64,000 nucleotides of DNA from assembly GCA_000597885.1 (NCBI GenBank), contig CP004371.1, positions 1,116,001 through 1,180,000 of the forward strand. The letters run 5' to 3'. The notes under the pieces are model-generated. The model was not told where the DNA came from and ran no database searches. It saw nothing but the letters and a program-made list of their open reading frames with translations. A program made the position numbers and the translations under genes. Of this stretch, positions 27,988-37,748 are shown piece by piece. Each line of letters starts with the position of its first letter. Position 1 is the first letter of the stretch. The stretch comes from Flammeovirgaceae bacterium 311. Its GTDB lineage: Bacteria; Bacteroidota; Bacteroidia; Cytophagales; Cyclobacteriaceae.

Positions 27988-29640
27988 ATGTTTCCTAAGA
28001 CCAATCCTACTATCACCGAAGCTTGGATAAATTTACAGGAGCACTTTGACCATATAAAGTCCAAACATCTGAGCGAAATGTTCGCCAGCGATCCGGAGCG
28101 TTTCAATAAAATGAGCCTGCGATTTGAAGATGTTCTGATCGATTATTCGAAAAACAGGATCACGGAAGAATCGATGAAGCTACTAATGGCACTTGCACGC
28201 GAGTGTCAGCTTAGCAAAGCGATTGCAGCCATGTTCAGTGGCGAAAAAATCAACTTTACTGAGAGCCGATCCGTACTGCACATAGCCCTGCGCAACCAGT
28301 CTAATACCCCAATTAAGGTAGATGGCGAAGATGTAATGCCGGAGGTAAATCGCGTACTGCAGCAGATGAAGGAGTTTTCCGGTGCTGTGATTAATGGCAG
28401 CTGGAAGGGCTACACAGGCAAAGCTGTAAAAACCATTGTTAACATAGGCATTGGTGGCTCTGATCTGGGCCCTGTTATGGTAACAGAAGCGCTGAAGCCT
28501 TATAAAAAGGGCAATATCGAGACTTACTTTGTTTCCAATGTAGATGGCACTCATATTGCTGAAACCCTGAAAAAGGCAGATCCTGAAACTACCCTGTTCA
28601 TGATCGCTTCCAAAACCTTCACCACCCAGGAAACCATGACCAATGCCCATTCGGCACGTAACTGGTTCCTGCAGCATGCCGGTAATGAGGAGCATATTAA
28701 AAAGCACTTTGTGGCGATCTCTACCAATGCGCAGGCAGTTGCGGAGTTTGGTATCGATACCCAGAATATGTTTGAGTTCTGGGATTGGGTTGGCGGGCGT
28801 TATTCCCTGTGGTCGGCTATTGGCCTGTCTATTGCCTGCACCATTGGCTACGAGAATTTTGAAGAGCTGCTGGCTGGCGCGCATGCCATGGACCAGCACT
28901 TTAAAACTGAAAGCTTTGAAACCAATATACCGGTTGTTCTGGCCATGCTGGGCATCTGGTACAACAATTTCTTTGAGGCCCAGTCGCACGCCCTGCTTCC
29001 CTACGACCAGTACATGCACCGCTTTGCTGCTTATTTCCAGCAGGGCGATATGGAAAGCAACGGCAAGTCGGTTGACCGTAACGGCAACAGGGTAAATTAC
29101 CAGACAGGCCCCATTATCTGGGGTGAGCCCGGTACCAACGGACAGCATGCTTTTTACCAGCTTATTCACCAGGGAACTAAATTAATACCCTGCGATTTTC
29201 TGGCACCGGCTATCAGCCATAATCCTATCAGCGATCACCATCCTAAGCTGCTGGCAAACTTCTTTGCCCAGACAGAAGCCCTGATGAATGGTAAATCAGA
29301 AGATGAAGTACTGACAGAGCTTAAAAAAGAGAAGGCATCGGAAGATACCATTGCAGCCCTTAAATCTTTCAAGATATTTGAAGGCAACAGGCCCACCAAT
29401 TCAATCCTTTTCAGAAAACTGGATCCCAGAACTCTGGGAAGCCTTATAGCCATGTACGAGCATAAAATCTTTGTACAGGGTGTAATCTGGAACATCTACA
29501 GCTTTGATCAATGGGGTGTGGAGCTGGGCAAGCAGCTGGCTAAGAAGATCCTGCCCGAGCTTACAACCGAGGAGGAAATCCATTCTCACGACAGCTCCAC
29601 CAACGGACTGATCAACCAGTACAAATCCTTCAGAAAATAA
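27988..29640 (+). CDS. pgi: Glucose-6-phosphate isomerase
   Basis: Interconverts glucose 6-phosphate and fructose 6-phosphate. The 550-residue protein is of the long bacterial/eukaryotic class, with [12 protein letters not shown] (about 152-163), the [12 protein letters not shown] signature (about 270-281) and the C-terminal [11 protein letters not shown] motif containing the catalytic lysine region. Full length. Monocistronic, with terminators on both sides. Confidence 0.97.
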   Translation: MFPKTNPTITEAWINLQEHFDHIKSKHLSEMFASDPERFNKMSLRFEDVLIDYSKNRITEESMKLLMALARECQLSKAIAAMFSGEKINFTESRSVLHIALRNQSNTPIKVDGEDVMPEVNRVLQQMKEFSGAVINGSWKGYTGKAVKTIVNIGIGGSDLGPVMVTEALKPYKKGNIETYFVSNVDGTHIAETLKKADPETTLFMIASKTFTTQETMTNAHSARNWFLQHAGNEEHIKKHFVAISTNAQAVAEFGIDTQNMFEFWDWVGGRYSLWSAIGLSIACTIGYENFEELLAGAHAMDQHFKTESFETNIPVVLAMLGIWYNNFFEAQSHALLPYDQYMHRFAAYFQQGDMESNGKSVDRNGNRVNYQTGPIIWGEPGTNGQHAFYQLIHQGTKLIPCDFLAPAISHNPISDHHPKLLANFFAQTEALMNGKSEDEVLTELKKEKASEDTIAALKSFKIFEGNRPTNSILFRKLDPRTLGSLIAMYEHKIFVQGVIWNIYSFDQWGVELGKQLAKKILPELTTEEEIHSHDSSTNGLINQYKSFRK

Positions 29641-29665
29641 GCAGCCCCTGGCTGATCAAAACCTG

Positions 29666-29715
29666 AATTCCCCTTCTCTACAACTTTACTTGTGTTGTGA
29701 GAAGGGGAATTTTTT
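29666..29715 (+). terminator. Terminator after pgi
   Basis: A 13-bp perfect stem, AATTCCCCTTCTC (29666-29678) with GAGAAGGGGAATT (29699-29711), plus an inner stem (ACAAC / GTTGT) and a T-run. Confidence 0.9.
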
Positions 29716-29753
29716 ATGGCAGCTACAGCCGGTAAAGCCTTTACAAGCTTTGG

Positions 29754-30188
29754 TTAAAGCTCCATGATATCCTCATTCCACAGTTCCGGCTTTTCCCTGA
29801 TAAATTCCTGCATCATGTCCACACATTCGGGCAGGTTCAGGTCTACCACTTCCACGCCATGCGATTCCATAAATTCGCGGGCACCCGGGAAGGTCTGCGA
29901 CTCTCCCACAATTACTTTAGGTATTTTAAACTGAATAATGGTGCCGGCGCACATATAGCAGGGCATTAGGGTAGAATAAATAACAGTATTGCGGTAGCTG
30001 CCTATGCGGCCTGCATTGTTCAGGCAGTCCATCTCACCATGTAAGATAGGGTTATCTTCCTGCACCCGCTTATTGTGGCCGCTTGCGACTAACTTTCCAT
30101 CCTTTACCAGTACTGACCCAATAGGGATGCCGCCTTCGCTCCTACTTTTCTGTGCTTCTGCTATAGCCAGTTTCATAAATTCATCCAT
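29754..30188 (-). CDS. Nucleoside/cytosine deaminase family protein
   Basis: A 144-residue zinc deaminase. The motif H-x-E (His50, Glu52 in ILHGEMD) and PCYMC (Cys77, Cys80) form the metal site and proton shuttle. The overall sequence, including GRIGSYRNTVIYSTLMPC and the late VVDLNLPEC, is closer to fungal-type cytosine deaminases than to tRNA adenosine deaminase TadA. Probable role: pyrimidine or purine base salvage. Confidence 0.85.
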   Translation of the reverse strand: MDEFMKLAIAEAQKSRSEGGIPIGSVLVKDGKLVASGHNKRVQEDNPILHGEMDCLNNAGRIGSYRNTVIYSTLMPCYMCAGTIIQFKIPKVIVGESQTFPGAREFMESHGVEVVDLNLPECVDMMQEFIREKPELWNEDIMEL

Positions 30189-30526
30189 GCGCTAATAATT
30201 TATTATGGTTAATTTCCTGAAAAGCAAAGTAGCGTATAGCAACAGATGTTTCAACCAGCTATGAGATTTATTTAGCAGTGCTATGGTTGCAGGGTTTACA
30301 GGCGGTACCTGAAGCTAACTTATGAATACCTCAGCTTTCCCGTTATGCCCCTGAAGTGGGCAGCATCTGAGGATATGCTTCTGCCATAAGAGGCATTTTT
30401 TTTGTTTGATCTGTACTATTTCTGCATCTTACCAGACATAAAGTTTAAACTGTCCCTGATTTTTGTTTTTTTGCATCTTCAGGAGAATACCAGAAGATAT
30501 TCTGATTTTTAACCTTAACACCAAAG
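30189..30526. other. Non-coding region between divergent deaminase and gluconate genes
   Basis: A 338-base divergent intergenic stretch. I see no gene and no clear match to the TTTG / TAnnTTTG promoter pair for either side, although both promoters should lie here. It would also hold any gluconate-responsive operator. Confidence 0.45.
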
Positions 30527-32437
30527 ATGATTTTTATAGTCATGGGGGTATCCGGCAGTGGCAAGTCAACTGTAGGCGAGATGCTGGCCCGGGAATTAAA
30601 CCTACCCTTTTACGATGCAGACGATTACCACCCGGTAAGCAATGTTACCAAAATGGGCAACGGCATTGCGCTTACCGACCAGGACCGGCAGGAATGGCTT
30701 GAGGAGCTTGCCCGCTCTATAGTGGCCTGGGAGCAGGAAGGTGGCGCTGTTCTGGCATGCTCGGCCCTGAAGGAAACCTACCGCATTACACTGCAGTCTA
30801 TTCCACACTCCCTGCTGCAATGGATCTTCCTGGAGGGCTCCCGCGATCTGCTCATGGAACGTATTGCTGCCCGCACAGGTCACTATATGCCTCCTACCCT
30901 GCTGGATTCCCAGCTGGAAACCCTTGAAAAACCAGCCTATGGCATGCACATCAGCATAGCCCCCCCACCAGATATTATCGTTCAGGAAATAGTAAGCAAA
31001 TTGAAAAATTCACCTAAACAATCAGAATTCGGCATTATTGGTATGGGCGTTATGGGCAAAAGCCTGGCCCTGAACCTTGCCTCAAAAGATATCAGCCTGT
31101 CTATTTACAACAGGCATGTACCCGATAAAGAAGTAGACATTGCCAAAAAGGTACTGCTCGAAAATGAGCATCTTACCAATGTACAGGCATTCGATGATCT
31201 GGATGCTTTCGTGCAGTCGCTGGAAACGCCCCGCAAAATTTTACTCATGATCGTAGCCGGGCCCGTGGTAGATCATCAGATCAAGGCCCTGCTGCCCCTG
31301 CTCGATAAAGGTGATGTGATCATAGACGGAGGCAATTCGCATTACAAAGACACCAACAACCGCACCAGAGACCTGGCAGAGCTGGGCATCCGCTTTGTAG
31401 GTACTGGCATCTCCGGCGGTGAGGAAGGTGCCCTGAAAGGCCCCTCCATGATGCCGGGAGGTCCCTTGGAAGGTTATAAGCTGGTAACCAGGTATCTGGA
31501 AACCATTGCAGCCCGCGATAAAAACGGCAAGCCCTGCACGACCTATATTGGCCCTGAGGGTGCCGGTCATTTTGTAAAAATGGTGCACAACGGTGTTGAA
31601 TATGCAGAAATGCAGCTGCTGGCAGAAACCTATTACATGCTCCGCTATTACCTGCAGCTGTCGCCCTGGGAAATAGCACAGGTATTCAGCGAATGGCAGC
31701 GCTCCGGGCTGGAAAGCTACCTGCTGGAAATCACCATCGACATCCTGCAGAAAACAGAAGACGGCGAACTGCTGCTGGACAAGATCCTGGACAAAGCCGC
31801 ACAAAAAGGAACCGGTGGCTGGTCTGTAGCAGCGGCACTGGAACATGGCGTGCCTTACGGCCCCCTAACCGAAGCAGTAATGGCCCGCTCCCTTTCCTCC
31901 TTTAAAGACAAACGAGTTAAAGCAGCCGGGGTATACCAGCACCAGCAGCAGCCTGCAGGCGGAAGCGACAAAGACCGCTTCATTGCCAGCCTGAGAGATG
32001 CCTACACGGCCACTCGTATCATTAACCACGACATAGGTTTCAGCCTGATGCAGCAGGTATCTGACGATTTTCAGTGGAGCCTGAACATGAGCGAAATTGC
32101 CCGGATCTGGACCAACGGCTGTATTATCCGCTCGCAGCTGATGGAAGAACTGGTGGAAATCTTTAAAAGCTCCGACAGCATTCTGATGGCTCCTGATGTA
32201 GTAGATACCCTTAAAAAGGCCCAGCCAGGTTTTGCCTCTGTGATTGCTCAGGGATTAGGGGCAGGCTTTGCTTTACCGGTACTTTCTGCAGCACTCAACT
32301 ACTACCTGGGCTTCCTCACAGCAGATTCATCGGCCAACCTGCTGCAGGCCCAGCGCGATTATTTTGGTGCCCACACCTATAAGCGAAAAGACAAGCCGGA
32401 AGACCTGTCCTTTCACACCATCTGGAAAACACAGTAG
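30527..32437 (+). CDS. Fused gluconokinase / 6-phosphogluconate dehydrogenase
   Basis: One 636-residue open frame joins two consecutive enzymes. Residues 1 to about 158 are a GntK-type gluconokinase with P-loop GVSGSGKST (7-15), DADDYHP and the GHYMPPTLLDSQ substrate segment. After a linker of about ten residues, 168-636 are decarboxylating 6-phosphogluconate dehydrogenase: GMGVMG (172-177), IDGGNSHYKDT, GISGGEEGALKGPSMMPGG and the catalytic Lys in HFVKMVHNG. The product would take gluconate to ribulose 5-phosphate in one polypeptide. A GntP permease gene follows. No stop or frameshift at the junction. Confidence 0.93.
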   Translation: MIFIVMGVSGSGKSTVGEMLARELNLPFYDADDYHPVSNVTKMGNGIALTDQDRQEWLEELARSIVAWEQEGGAVLACSALKETYRITLQSIPHSLLQWIFLEGSRDLLMERIAARTGHYMPPTLLDSQLETLEKPAYGMHISIAPPPDIIVQEIVSKLKNSPKQSEFGIIGMGVMGKSLALNLASKDISLSIYNRHVPDKEVDIAKKVLLENEHLTNVQAFDDLDAFVQSLETPRKILLMIVAGPVVDHQIKALLPLLDKGDVIIDGGNSHYKDTNNRTRDLAELGIRFVGTGISGGEEGALKGPSMMPGGPLEGYKLVTRYLETIAARDKNGKPCTTYIGPEGAGHFVKMVHNGVEYAEMQLLAETYYMLRYYLQLSPWEIAQVFSEWQRSGLESYLLEITIDILQKTEDGELLLDKILDKAAQKGTGGWSVAAALEHGVPYGPLTEAVMARSLSSFKDKRVKAAGVYQHQQQPAGGSDKDRFIASLRDAYTATRIINHDIGFSLMQQVSDDFQWSLNMSEIARIWTNGCIIRSQLMEELVEIFKSSDSILMAPDVVDTLKKAQPGFASVIAQGLGAGFALPVLSAALNYYLGFLTADSSANLLQAQRDYFGAHTYKRKDKPEDLSFHTIWKTQ

Positions 32438-32460
32438 TGGTAAGAGAGAAGTTTTTATTA

Positions 32461-32696
32461 AGAAGTAAGAAGATAGAAGAAAGAAGATAGACTTTGCACA
32501 TTCTGGCATTGGAGATGGATTGTTGATAGGGACGCATATCACCGGGTATTTGAAGATTAAGATTTTCACCTTCCGGTGAATAGAGGATTATAGGAATTTC
32601 GATCATCCATACCGGGTAATCACATTATTTCTTGTAATCAAAAGTATTTTGCCCATGGTCTAACTCCTATCTTCTATCTTCTATCTTCTTACTTCT
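32461..32696. repeat. Long inverted repeat between the gluconate genes
   Basis: Arms of 30 bases (32461-32490 and 32667-32696) are inverted copies with one mismatch, built on the unit AAGAAGATAGA. They flank 176 bases without a gene. The whole 236-bp unit looks like a MITE or other non-autonomous element, or a large stem-loop in the transcript between gnd and gntP. Confidence 0.7.
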
Positions 32697-32750
32697 AACT
32701 TCCCTCAACTATCACCCATACACCAACCAATACCAACCGCCCGCTCTCTC

Positions 32751-34097
32751 ATGCTCGACTATTCACTGCTCTTTGCGGTACTGCTGGGTATTGCCCTGCT
32801 GTTGCTGCTTATTCTGTATTTCAGGATACAGGCCTTTCTGGCCTTGCTCATGGCCAGTATAGCTGTTGGGCTGCTGGCAGGTATGCCGCTACTGCAGATC
32901 ATAGATAGTGTACAGGTGGGCATGGGCAGTACCCTGGGCTTTATAGCAATTGTTGTAGGCCTGGGTGCTATGTTTGGAGCAATTTTGGAGCACTCTGGTG
33001 GTGTACAGGCACTGGCAGCGCAAATCCTTAACAGAACCGGAGAGAAGCGTGCGTCCTGGGCACTGATGACAACCGGATTTCTGGTGGCCATTCCTGTTTT
33101 TTTTGATGTTGGTTTTGTAATACTGGTGCCGGTTGTATATGCCCTGCAAAAGAAAACCGGTAAGTCACTCCTGCTGTACGGCATCCCGCTGCTGGCAGGC
33201 CTGGCCATTACACATGCCTTTATACCCCCTACACCAGGTCCGGTGGCAGTGGCCGATATTTTAGGAGCTGACCTGGGCTGGGTAATTTTAGCGGGCGTGC
33301 TGGCTGGCATCCCTGCTGCGATCATCAGCGGCCCCCTCTTCGGCAAATACATTGCCGGTAAAATACAGGTGGCGACCCCTGAATTTATCGAAACCAAGGC
33401 TGAAATCAAGGAGCTGCCATCTGCCGGACTCATTGGTGCGCTGGTGGGTTTACCCCTGGTGCTCATTCTCATCAACACCCTTACCAATAGCCCCCTTGCT
33501 GCCAGTGTGGGTATTTCGGAAGGGGTAAAAAACTTACTGGCCTTCCTGGGGCATCCCTTTATTGCCCTGATCATTGCAAATCTGCTTGCCTGGTACCTGC
33601 TGGGACTTCGCAGGGGTTACAGCAGTAAAACAATGCTGGACATCACGACACAGTCACTCGCACCGGCGGGTATTATTATTCTTATAACAGGTGCAGGCGG
33701 TGTGTTTAAACAAATATTAACTGAAACAGGCGCAGGTAAAATGCTGGCAGAAGCCATGACAGACCTGGGCTTTTCTGCCATGGTATTTGCTTTTCTCACT
33801 GCAGCAGCCATCCGTATTATGCAGGGATCCTCTACAGTGGCAATGATTACAGCCGCCGGCATGACGGCTTCTTTGCTGGAAGGCACCACTTACGGCGAAA
33901 TGGAAAAAGCCCTGCTGGTTATTTCAATTGCTTCCGGAGCCACCATACTATCACATGTTAACGACAGTGGCTTCTGGCTGGTGAGCAGGTATTTTGGACT
34001 TAATGAAAAACAAACATTCCGCTCCTGGACCGTAATGACGACCCTGATTGCCCTTACAGGCTTTGGGGTGGCTCTGCTGCTAAATGCATTGATATAA
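32751..34097 (+). CDS. gntP: Gluconate permease, GntP family
   Basis: A 448-residue membrane protein with about 12-14 hydrophobic helices and GntP family sequence (a GLGAMFGAILEHSGG segment near 70-85, TPGPVAVADILGADLG near 160, a VNDSGFWLVSRYF segment near 405). It imports gluconate or a related sugar acid with protons. It follows the fused gluconokinase/dehydrogenase gene, which fits gluconate as the substrate; the inverted repeat lies between them. Confidence 0.92.
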   Translation: MLDYSLLFAVLLGIALLLLLILYFRIQAFLALLMASIAVGLLAGMPLLQIIDSVQVGMGSTLGFIAIVVGLGAMFGAILEHSGGVQALAAQILNRTGEKRASWALMTTGFLVAIPVFFDVGFVILVPVVYALQKKTGKSLLLYGIPLLAGLAITHAFIPPTPGPVAVADILGADLGWVILAGVLAGIPAAIISGPLFGKYIAGKIQVATPEFIETKAEIKELPSAGLIGALVGLPLVLILINTLTNSPLAASVGISEGVKNLLAFLGHPFIALIIANLLAWYLLGLRRGYSSKTMLDITTQSLAPAGIIILITGAGGVFKQILTETGAGKMLAEAMTDLGFSAMVFAFLTAAAIRIMQGSSTVAMITAAGMTASLLEGTTYGEMEKALLVISIASGATILSHVNDSGFWLVSRYFGLNEKQTFRSWTVMTTLIALTGFGVALLLNALI

Positions 34098-34140
34098 AAG
34101 TAAGATAGCTAATATCAAAAAGCAGCTTTACCTGAATTAA

Positions 34141-34178
34141 AAATAGCGAGATAAATGGATTTCTCTCGCTATTTTTAT
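34141..34178 (+). terminator. Terminator after gntP
   Basis: AAATAGCGAGA (34141-34151) pairs with TCTCGCTATTT (34164-34174) and is followed by TTATTT. It may also serve the convergent TetR gene. Confidence 0.85.
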
Positions 34179-34197
34179 TTGGTTCCAGGGCAGTAGC

Positions 34198-34890
34198 TTA
34201 AACCTGTTGCTGTCTGCCTATTACCTTAAAAGTCAGGTCTGTCAGAAAATCCTCCAGGTGCTGTTTGCTGTTCTCGCCAATATTGGTGAGGGAAGGCAGG
34301 TGCTGTGCAAAGAATTTCTGATAATGGGCGCTTTCCGTAAGGGTAGATACCAGGGAAGCAGGAAATGGATAGTCCGGGTTAACCTCTGAGATAAGATTGA
34401 CAATCCGTTTGCAAAAACGCTTATAACTGAAGAAGAAACCATCTTTATTATCCAGATCAACCTCTTTTGTCAGGTAAGCCTTAGCAGATTCCGCAACAAC
34501 AATACGCTGCAGGGTTTCTTCATCGATATGAGCAAAGTCCATATCCTGCTTAATCTCTCCGGATAATATCCTAATGGCAATCTTCAGCCTGGTTTCTGCT
34601 GACTCAATATTGCTGACGGCAAACATCAGCCGGTATTCCTGCCAGCTCCAGTACCAGGATATCAGGTAGATAAGCAACTTATGCTTGCTTTCGAAATACC
34701 TGTAGATGGTAGCCTCAGTGGAGCCAATGCGTTCAGCCAGTTTCCTGAAAGTAAAAGATTCCAGTCCAAGCTCATCCATGAGCAGTATACCATTTTTAAT
34801 GATATTCCTGCCGATCTCAGAAGTTTCCGGATCCTTCAGATATATCTTACCATCTACCTTTATGTTGATGTTAGCCAGCAGACTCTTCAT
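34198..34890 (-). CDS. TetR/AcrR family transcriptional regulator
   Basis: A 230-residue regulator. The DNA-binding helix-turn-helix spans about 28-75 (LESFTFRKLAERIGSTEATIYRYFESKHKLL), and a helical ligand domain follows. Its start lies 20 bases inside the carbonic anhydrase gene, so it is the last gene of the SulP-carbonic anhydrase operon and probably controls it. Ligand unknown. Confidence 0.88.
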   Translation of the reverse strand: MKSLLANINIKVDGKIYLKDPETSEIGRNIIKNGILLMDELGLESFTFRKLAERIGSTEATIYRYFESKHKLLIYLISWYWSWQEYRLMFAVSNIESAETRLKIAIRILSGEIKQDMDFAHIDEETLQRIVVAESAKAYLTKEVDLDNKDGFFFSYKRFCKRIVNLISEVNPDYPFPASLVSTLTESAHYQKFFAQHLPSLTNIGENSKQHLEDFLTDLTFKVIGRQQQV

Positions 34891-35536
34891 GCCCTACTTC
34901 GGTCGTTTGGTTTACATGTTCATAAAATTCTACGATACCTGTTTCAATATTGTACATTCCACCTACAAGTCCAATTTCTCCATTTTCGATCATTTCAGCC
35001 AGAATAGGGCTTTTTGCTGAAATCTCCTTAGTCATGCGTTTTACATTCGCTTCGGCAACCATTTCAACGAACTCAGCATTCGAGGAATTTTTCACCCCGG
35101 TGTACCTAACTGAATCAACGGAAGGTTTGATTTTATTCACCAATCCTGTGAGGTAACCCAGTTGTGCGTTATCACAGGCTCCCTTGATTGCGCCGCAGTT
35201 ACTATGCCCCAGCACCACAATCAGCTTGGATCCGGCCACTTTACAGGCAAATTCCATGCTGCCCAGAATATCTTCGTTCACCACATTACCGGCAATTCTG
35301 GCGCTGAAAATATCTCCCAGTCCCTGGTCAAAAATCAGCTCTGCAGAAGTTCTGGAATCTATGCAGCTAAGGATGATGGCGAAGCGGAACTGGCTCTGCG
35401 ATGTTTCGTTTACCTGCTGTAACAGGTTCCTGTTTACCTTTAGGTTATTAACAAAGCGCTGGTTTCCTTCCAGTAATATTTCCTTTGCTCTTTCTGGGGT
35501 AAGCTGTGCCTGTGTTTCTTTTGTCTGAGTTCTCAT
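34871..35536 (-). CDS. Beta-class carbonic anhydrase
   Basis: Interconverts CO2 and bicarbonate. The 221-residue protein has all zinc-site residues: Cys58 and the Asp60-Arg62 dyad in CIDSR, then His111 and Cys114 in GHSNCGAIKGA. No signal peptide is seen, so it is cytoplasmic. It lies 43 bases after the SulP gene on the same strand, suggesting it works on the bicarbonate that SulP may import. Confidence 0.93.
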   Translation of the reverse strand: MRTQTKETQAQLTPERAKEILLEGNQRFVNNLKVNRNLLQQVNETSQSQFRFAIILSCIDSRTSAELIFDQGLGDIFSARIAGNVVNEDILGSMEFACKVAGSKLIVVLGHSNCGAIKGACDNAQLGYLTGLVNKIKPSVDSVRYTGVKNSSNAEFVEMVAEANVKRMTKEISAKSPILAEMIENGEIGLVGGMYNIETGIVEFYEHVNQTTEVGHEESAG

Positions 35537-35579
35537 GATGATTATTTTTATTGGTGAATAACCTGCCCTGCCAATAACA

Positions 35580-37145
35580 TTAAACTGTTACCGACTGGGC
35601 ATTTTTAGTTTGTGCCGATCTGTTTTCAATGATGGTCAGATCAATGTTCTTGCTTCTGGCGGTATTCCTGTAGTCTTCGATGATCTCTTTTACATCATGA
35701 TCAATCACCGCAGATTTGGAGTAGTCGATCTCCAGTGCCACATCATCGGGAACGTGGCGCAGCGAGTTCATGATGCTGCCTTTGTTCAGGAAGGTAACTT
35801 CTTCGGCCAGCACAATCCGGTACACATTTTTACCATCAGCGCGCTTATCTTGGGTAACATAGTGAGATACATGATAAGTATTCTTCAGAATGAAGAAAAC
35901 AGCCACCACAACGCCAATACCAATACCGGTAAGCAGATCAGTGAATACTATGGCAATGATTGTGACAATGAAGGGAAGAAACTGGCTCCAGCCGGTTTTG
36001 TATATGCTCCTGAACAGCTCAGGCTTTGCCAGTTTATAACCAACCATCAATAATATAGCCGCCAGACTCGCCAGGGGAATCAGGTTTAAAATTCCTGGTA
36101 TTGCCATTACGCATGCCAGAATCAGGATACCATGGATCAGCGCCGCCAGCTTGGTTCTGCCGCCTGACTGAATATTAGCCGAGCTACGAACAATTACCTG
36201 TGTGATCGGTAAACCACCAATCAGGCCCGATACCATGTTACCCACGCCCTGTGCTTTCAACTCGCGGTTAGCAGGACTGATGCGTTTATAGGGATCAAGC
36301 TTATCGGTTGCCTCAAGGCACAACAACGTTTCAAGGCTTGCAACAACGGCAATGGTAGCTGCAATGATCAATACTTCTACTGTAAATATATGGCCGAAAT
36401 CAGGCGTTGTAAACTGGTTAATAAATCCGTTGATGTTTTCTGATACAGGCAATTCTACCAGCTGGTTGGACCTTAAAGCCATCTCAGGAAAGAAAGCGGC
36501 AAAAAATAAATTTAAACCGATGCCCAGCAGTACCACCACCAGCGGTCCCTGAATAATTTGAAAGATCTTGCTTTTTTTAGATAGTACCTGATCCCATAAA
36601 ATAAGAATGGCCAGAGAAACAAGGCTGATGATCAGAGCAGCAGGGGTGATATAATTAATGGCATTAATCAGTTCTGAAAAGGTATTTTCACCATCGGGTT
36701 GATTAAAGGCTACATCGCCTTCAAAATCTCTGTCATACCCGAATGCATGTGGTATTTGCTTGAGGATGATGATAACACCAATACCTGCAAGCATTCCCTT
36801 GATCACAGAAGAGGGAAAATAGTAACCAATACTGCCTGCTCTTAAAAAGCCAAGGATTAGCTGAAAAACACCTGCCAGAAACACTGCCGAAAGAAAAATT
36901 TCGAAGGTTGCCAGATTATTAATGGCATTGAGCACTATTACTGCCAGTCCGGCTGCCGGACCACTTACTCCTAATTGCGAACCACTGATGAGGGTTACCA
37001 CAATACCACCAACAATTCCGGCAATAATTCCTGAAAACAGGGGTGCTCCGGATGCCATGGCAATACCAAGACAAAGCGGTACGGCCACCAGAAAGACCAC
37101 AATGCCTGCAGGCAAATCATGTTTAATTTCTTTCAGACTTATCAT
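35580..37145 (-). CDS. SulP family anion transporter with STAS domain
   Basis: A 521-residue permease with about 12-14 helices (about 10-415), including GVSGPAAGLAVIVLNAI near 58 and the SLETLLCLEATDKLDP segment typical of SulP/BicA-like carriers, and a C-terminal STAS domain (about 425-510). Relatives move sulfate or bicarbonate. The carbonic anhydrase gene that follows makes bicarbonate the better guess. First gene of a three-gene operon ending with a TetR regulator. Confidence 0.9.
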   Translation of the reverse strand: MISLKEIKHDLPAGIVVFLVAVPLCLGIAMASGAPLFSGIIAGIVGGIVVTLISGSQLGVSGPAAGLAVIVLNAINNLATFEIFLSAVFLAGVFQLILGFLRAGSIGYYFPSSVIKGMLAGIGVIIILKQIPHAFGYDRDFEGDVAFNQPDGENTFSELINAINYITPAALIISLVSLAILILWDQVLSKKSKIFQIIQGPLVVVLLGIGLNLFFAAFFPEMALRSNQLVELPVSENINGFINQFTTPDFGHIFTVEVLIIAATIAVVASLETLLCLEATDKLDPYKRISPANRELKAQGVGNMVSGLIGGLPITQVIVRSSANIQSGGRTKLAALIHGILILACVMAIPGILNLIPLASLAAILLMVGYKLAKPELFRSIYKTGWSQFLPFIVTIIAIVFTDLLTGIGIGVVVAVFFILKNTYHVSHYVTQDKRADGKNVYRIVLAEEVTFLNKGSIMNSLRHVPDDVALEIDYSKSAVIDHDVKEIIEDYRNTARSKNIDLTIIENRSAQTKNAQSVTV

Positions 37146-37222
37146 ATCGACAAATTTATTTTGAAAGGGTTTGGTTTGAAATGATGCGTTCTATCAAATA
37201 CAATAGTAAAATGTATAGCTAA

Positions 37223-37237
37223 GATAGTATTGCTATC
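37223..37237. promoter_or_regulatory. Possible operator upstream of the SulP operon
   Basis: GATAG-TATTG-CTATC is a perfect 5+5 palindrome with a 5-base centre, 78 bases upstream of the SulP start. A TetR protein encoded in the operon would need such a site, but a short palindrome in AT-rich DNA can occur by chance. Confidence 0.3.
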
Positions 37238-37487
37238 GTTCAACGAATGTAATACTTTATATCATATAATAAAGTTCTCAAAACAGAAAATTCTTAGATT
37301 TTACCAACTGAACTACTGCAGTAGAACCTTAATAAGCTGCTGTCCTGGCAGCACTTATAATCTGGATCAATCTGTACAGACAGCCATACAGAACAAATCC
37401 ACCCTGCATCTCCCTTATTTACAGTCTGTTTAAAACCAGCTGCAGGAAGCTTCGTTAGAACTTTACATAGAAGAATCAAATAAAGAT

Positions 37488-37703
37488 ATGGAACAGAATA
37501 AAATGCCGAACGATAATATCCCTGCTGCAAAAGGCGCCAGGAAGAATAATGCAGGTGTAAAGGGTAAGCGAGGAATGTTTGAGATAGAAAAGCTGGAGCA
37601 AGCCGATCCTGCTGCCAATCAGGATGCAGGAAATACAGCCGATGATACAGCCAGCGCCGGAAACAAGAGCAGCGGTGGCATGAATTCAGGTAAACCAAAT
37701 TAA
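37488..37703 (+). CDS. Small disordered hypothetical protein (71 aa)
   Basis: A hydrophilic, Asn/Ala/Gly/Lys-rich protein with a basic first half (AAKGARKNNAGVKGKRGMFEIEKLEQ) and a low-complexity end. Predicted disordered; not recognised. An AAAG stretch precedes the ATG. Coding status is likely but not certain. Confidence 0.45.
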   Translation: MEQNKMPNDNIPAAKGARKNNAGVKGKRGMFEIEKLEQADPAANQDAGNTADDTASAGNKSSGGMNSGKPN

Positions 37704-37748
37704 TAAGGCAATCCAGACATCCGCTAACGACAGGGGACGTTAGTCATC

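Noticed and set aside
28183-29169. Long open frame (328 codons) opposite pgi
   Set aside because: It mirrors the coding frame of pgi and has no recognisable domain; a shadow of codon bias.
32316-32606. Minus-strand frame overlapping the end of gnd and the inverted repeat
   Set aside because: Product is unfamiliar and the frame mostly copies antisense gnd and repeat sequence.
32461-32696. CRISPR array suggested by AAGAAGATAGA repeats
   Set aside because: Only one inverted pair without regularly spaced unique spacers, and no cas genes in the window.
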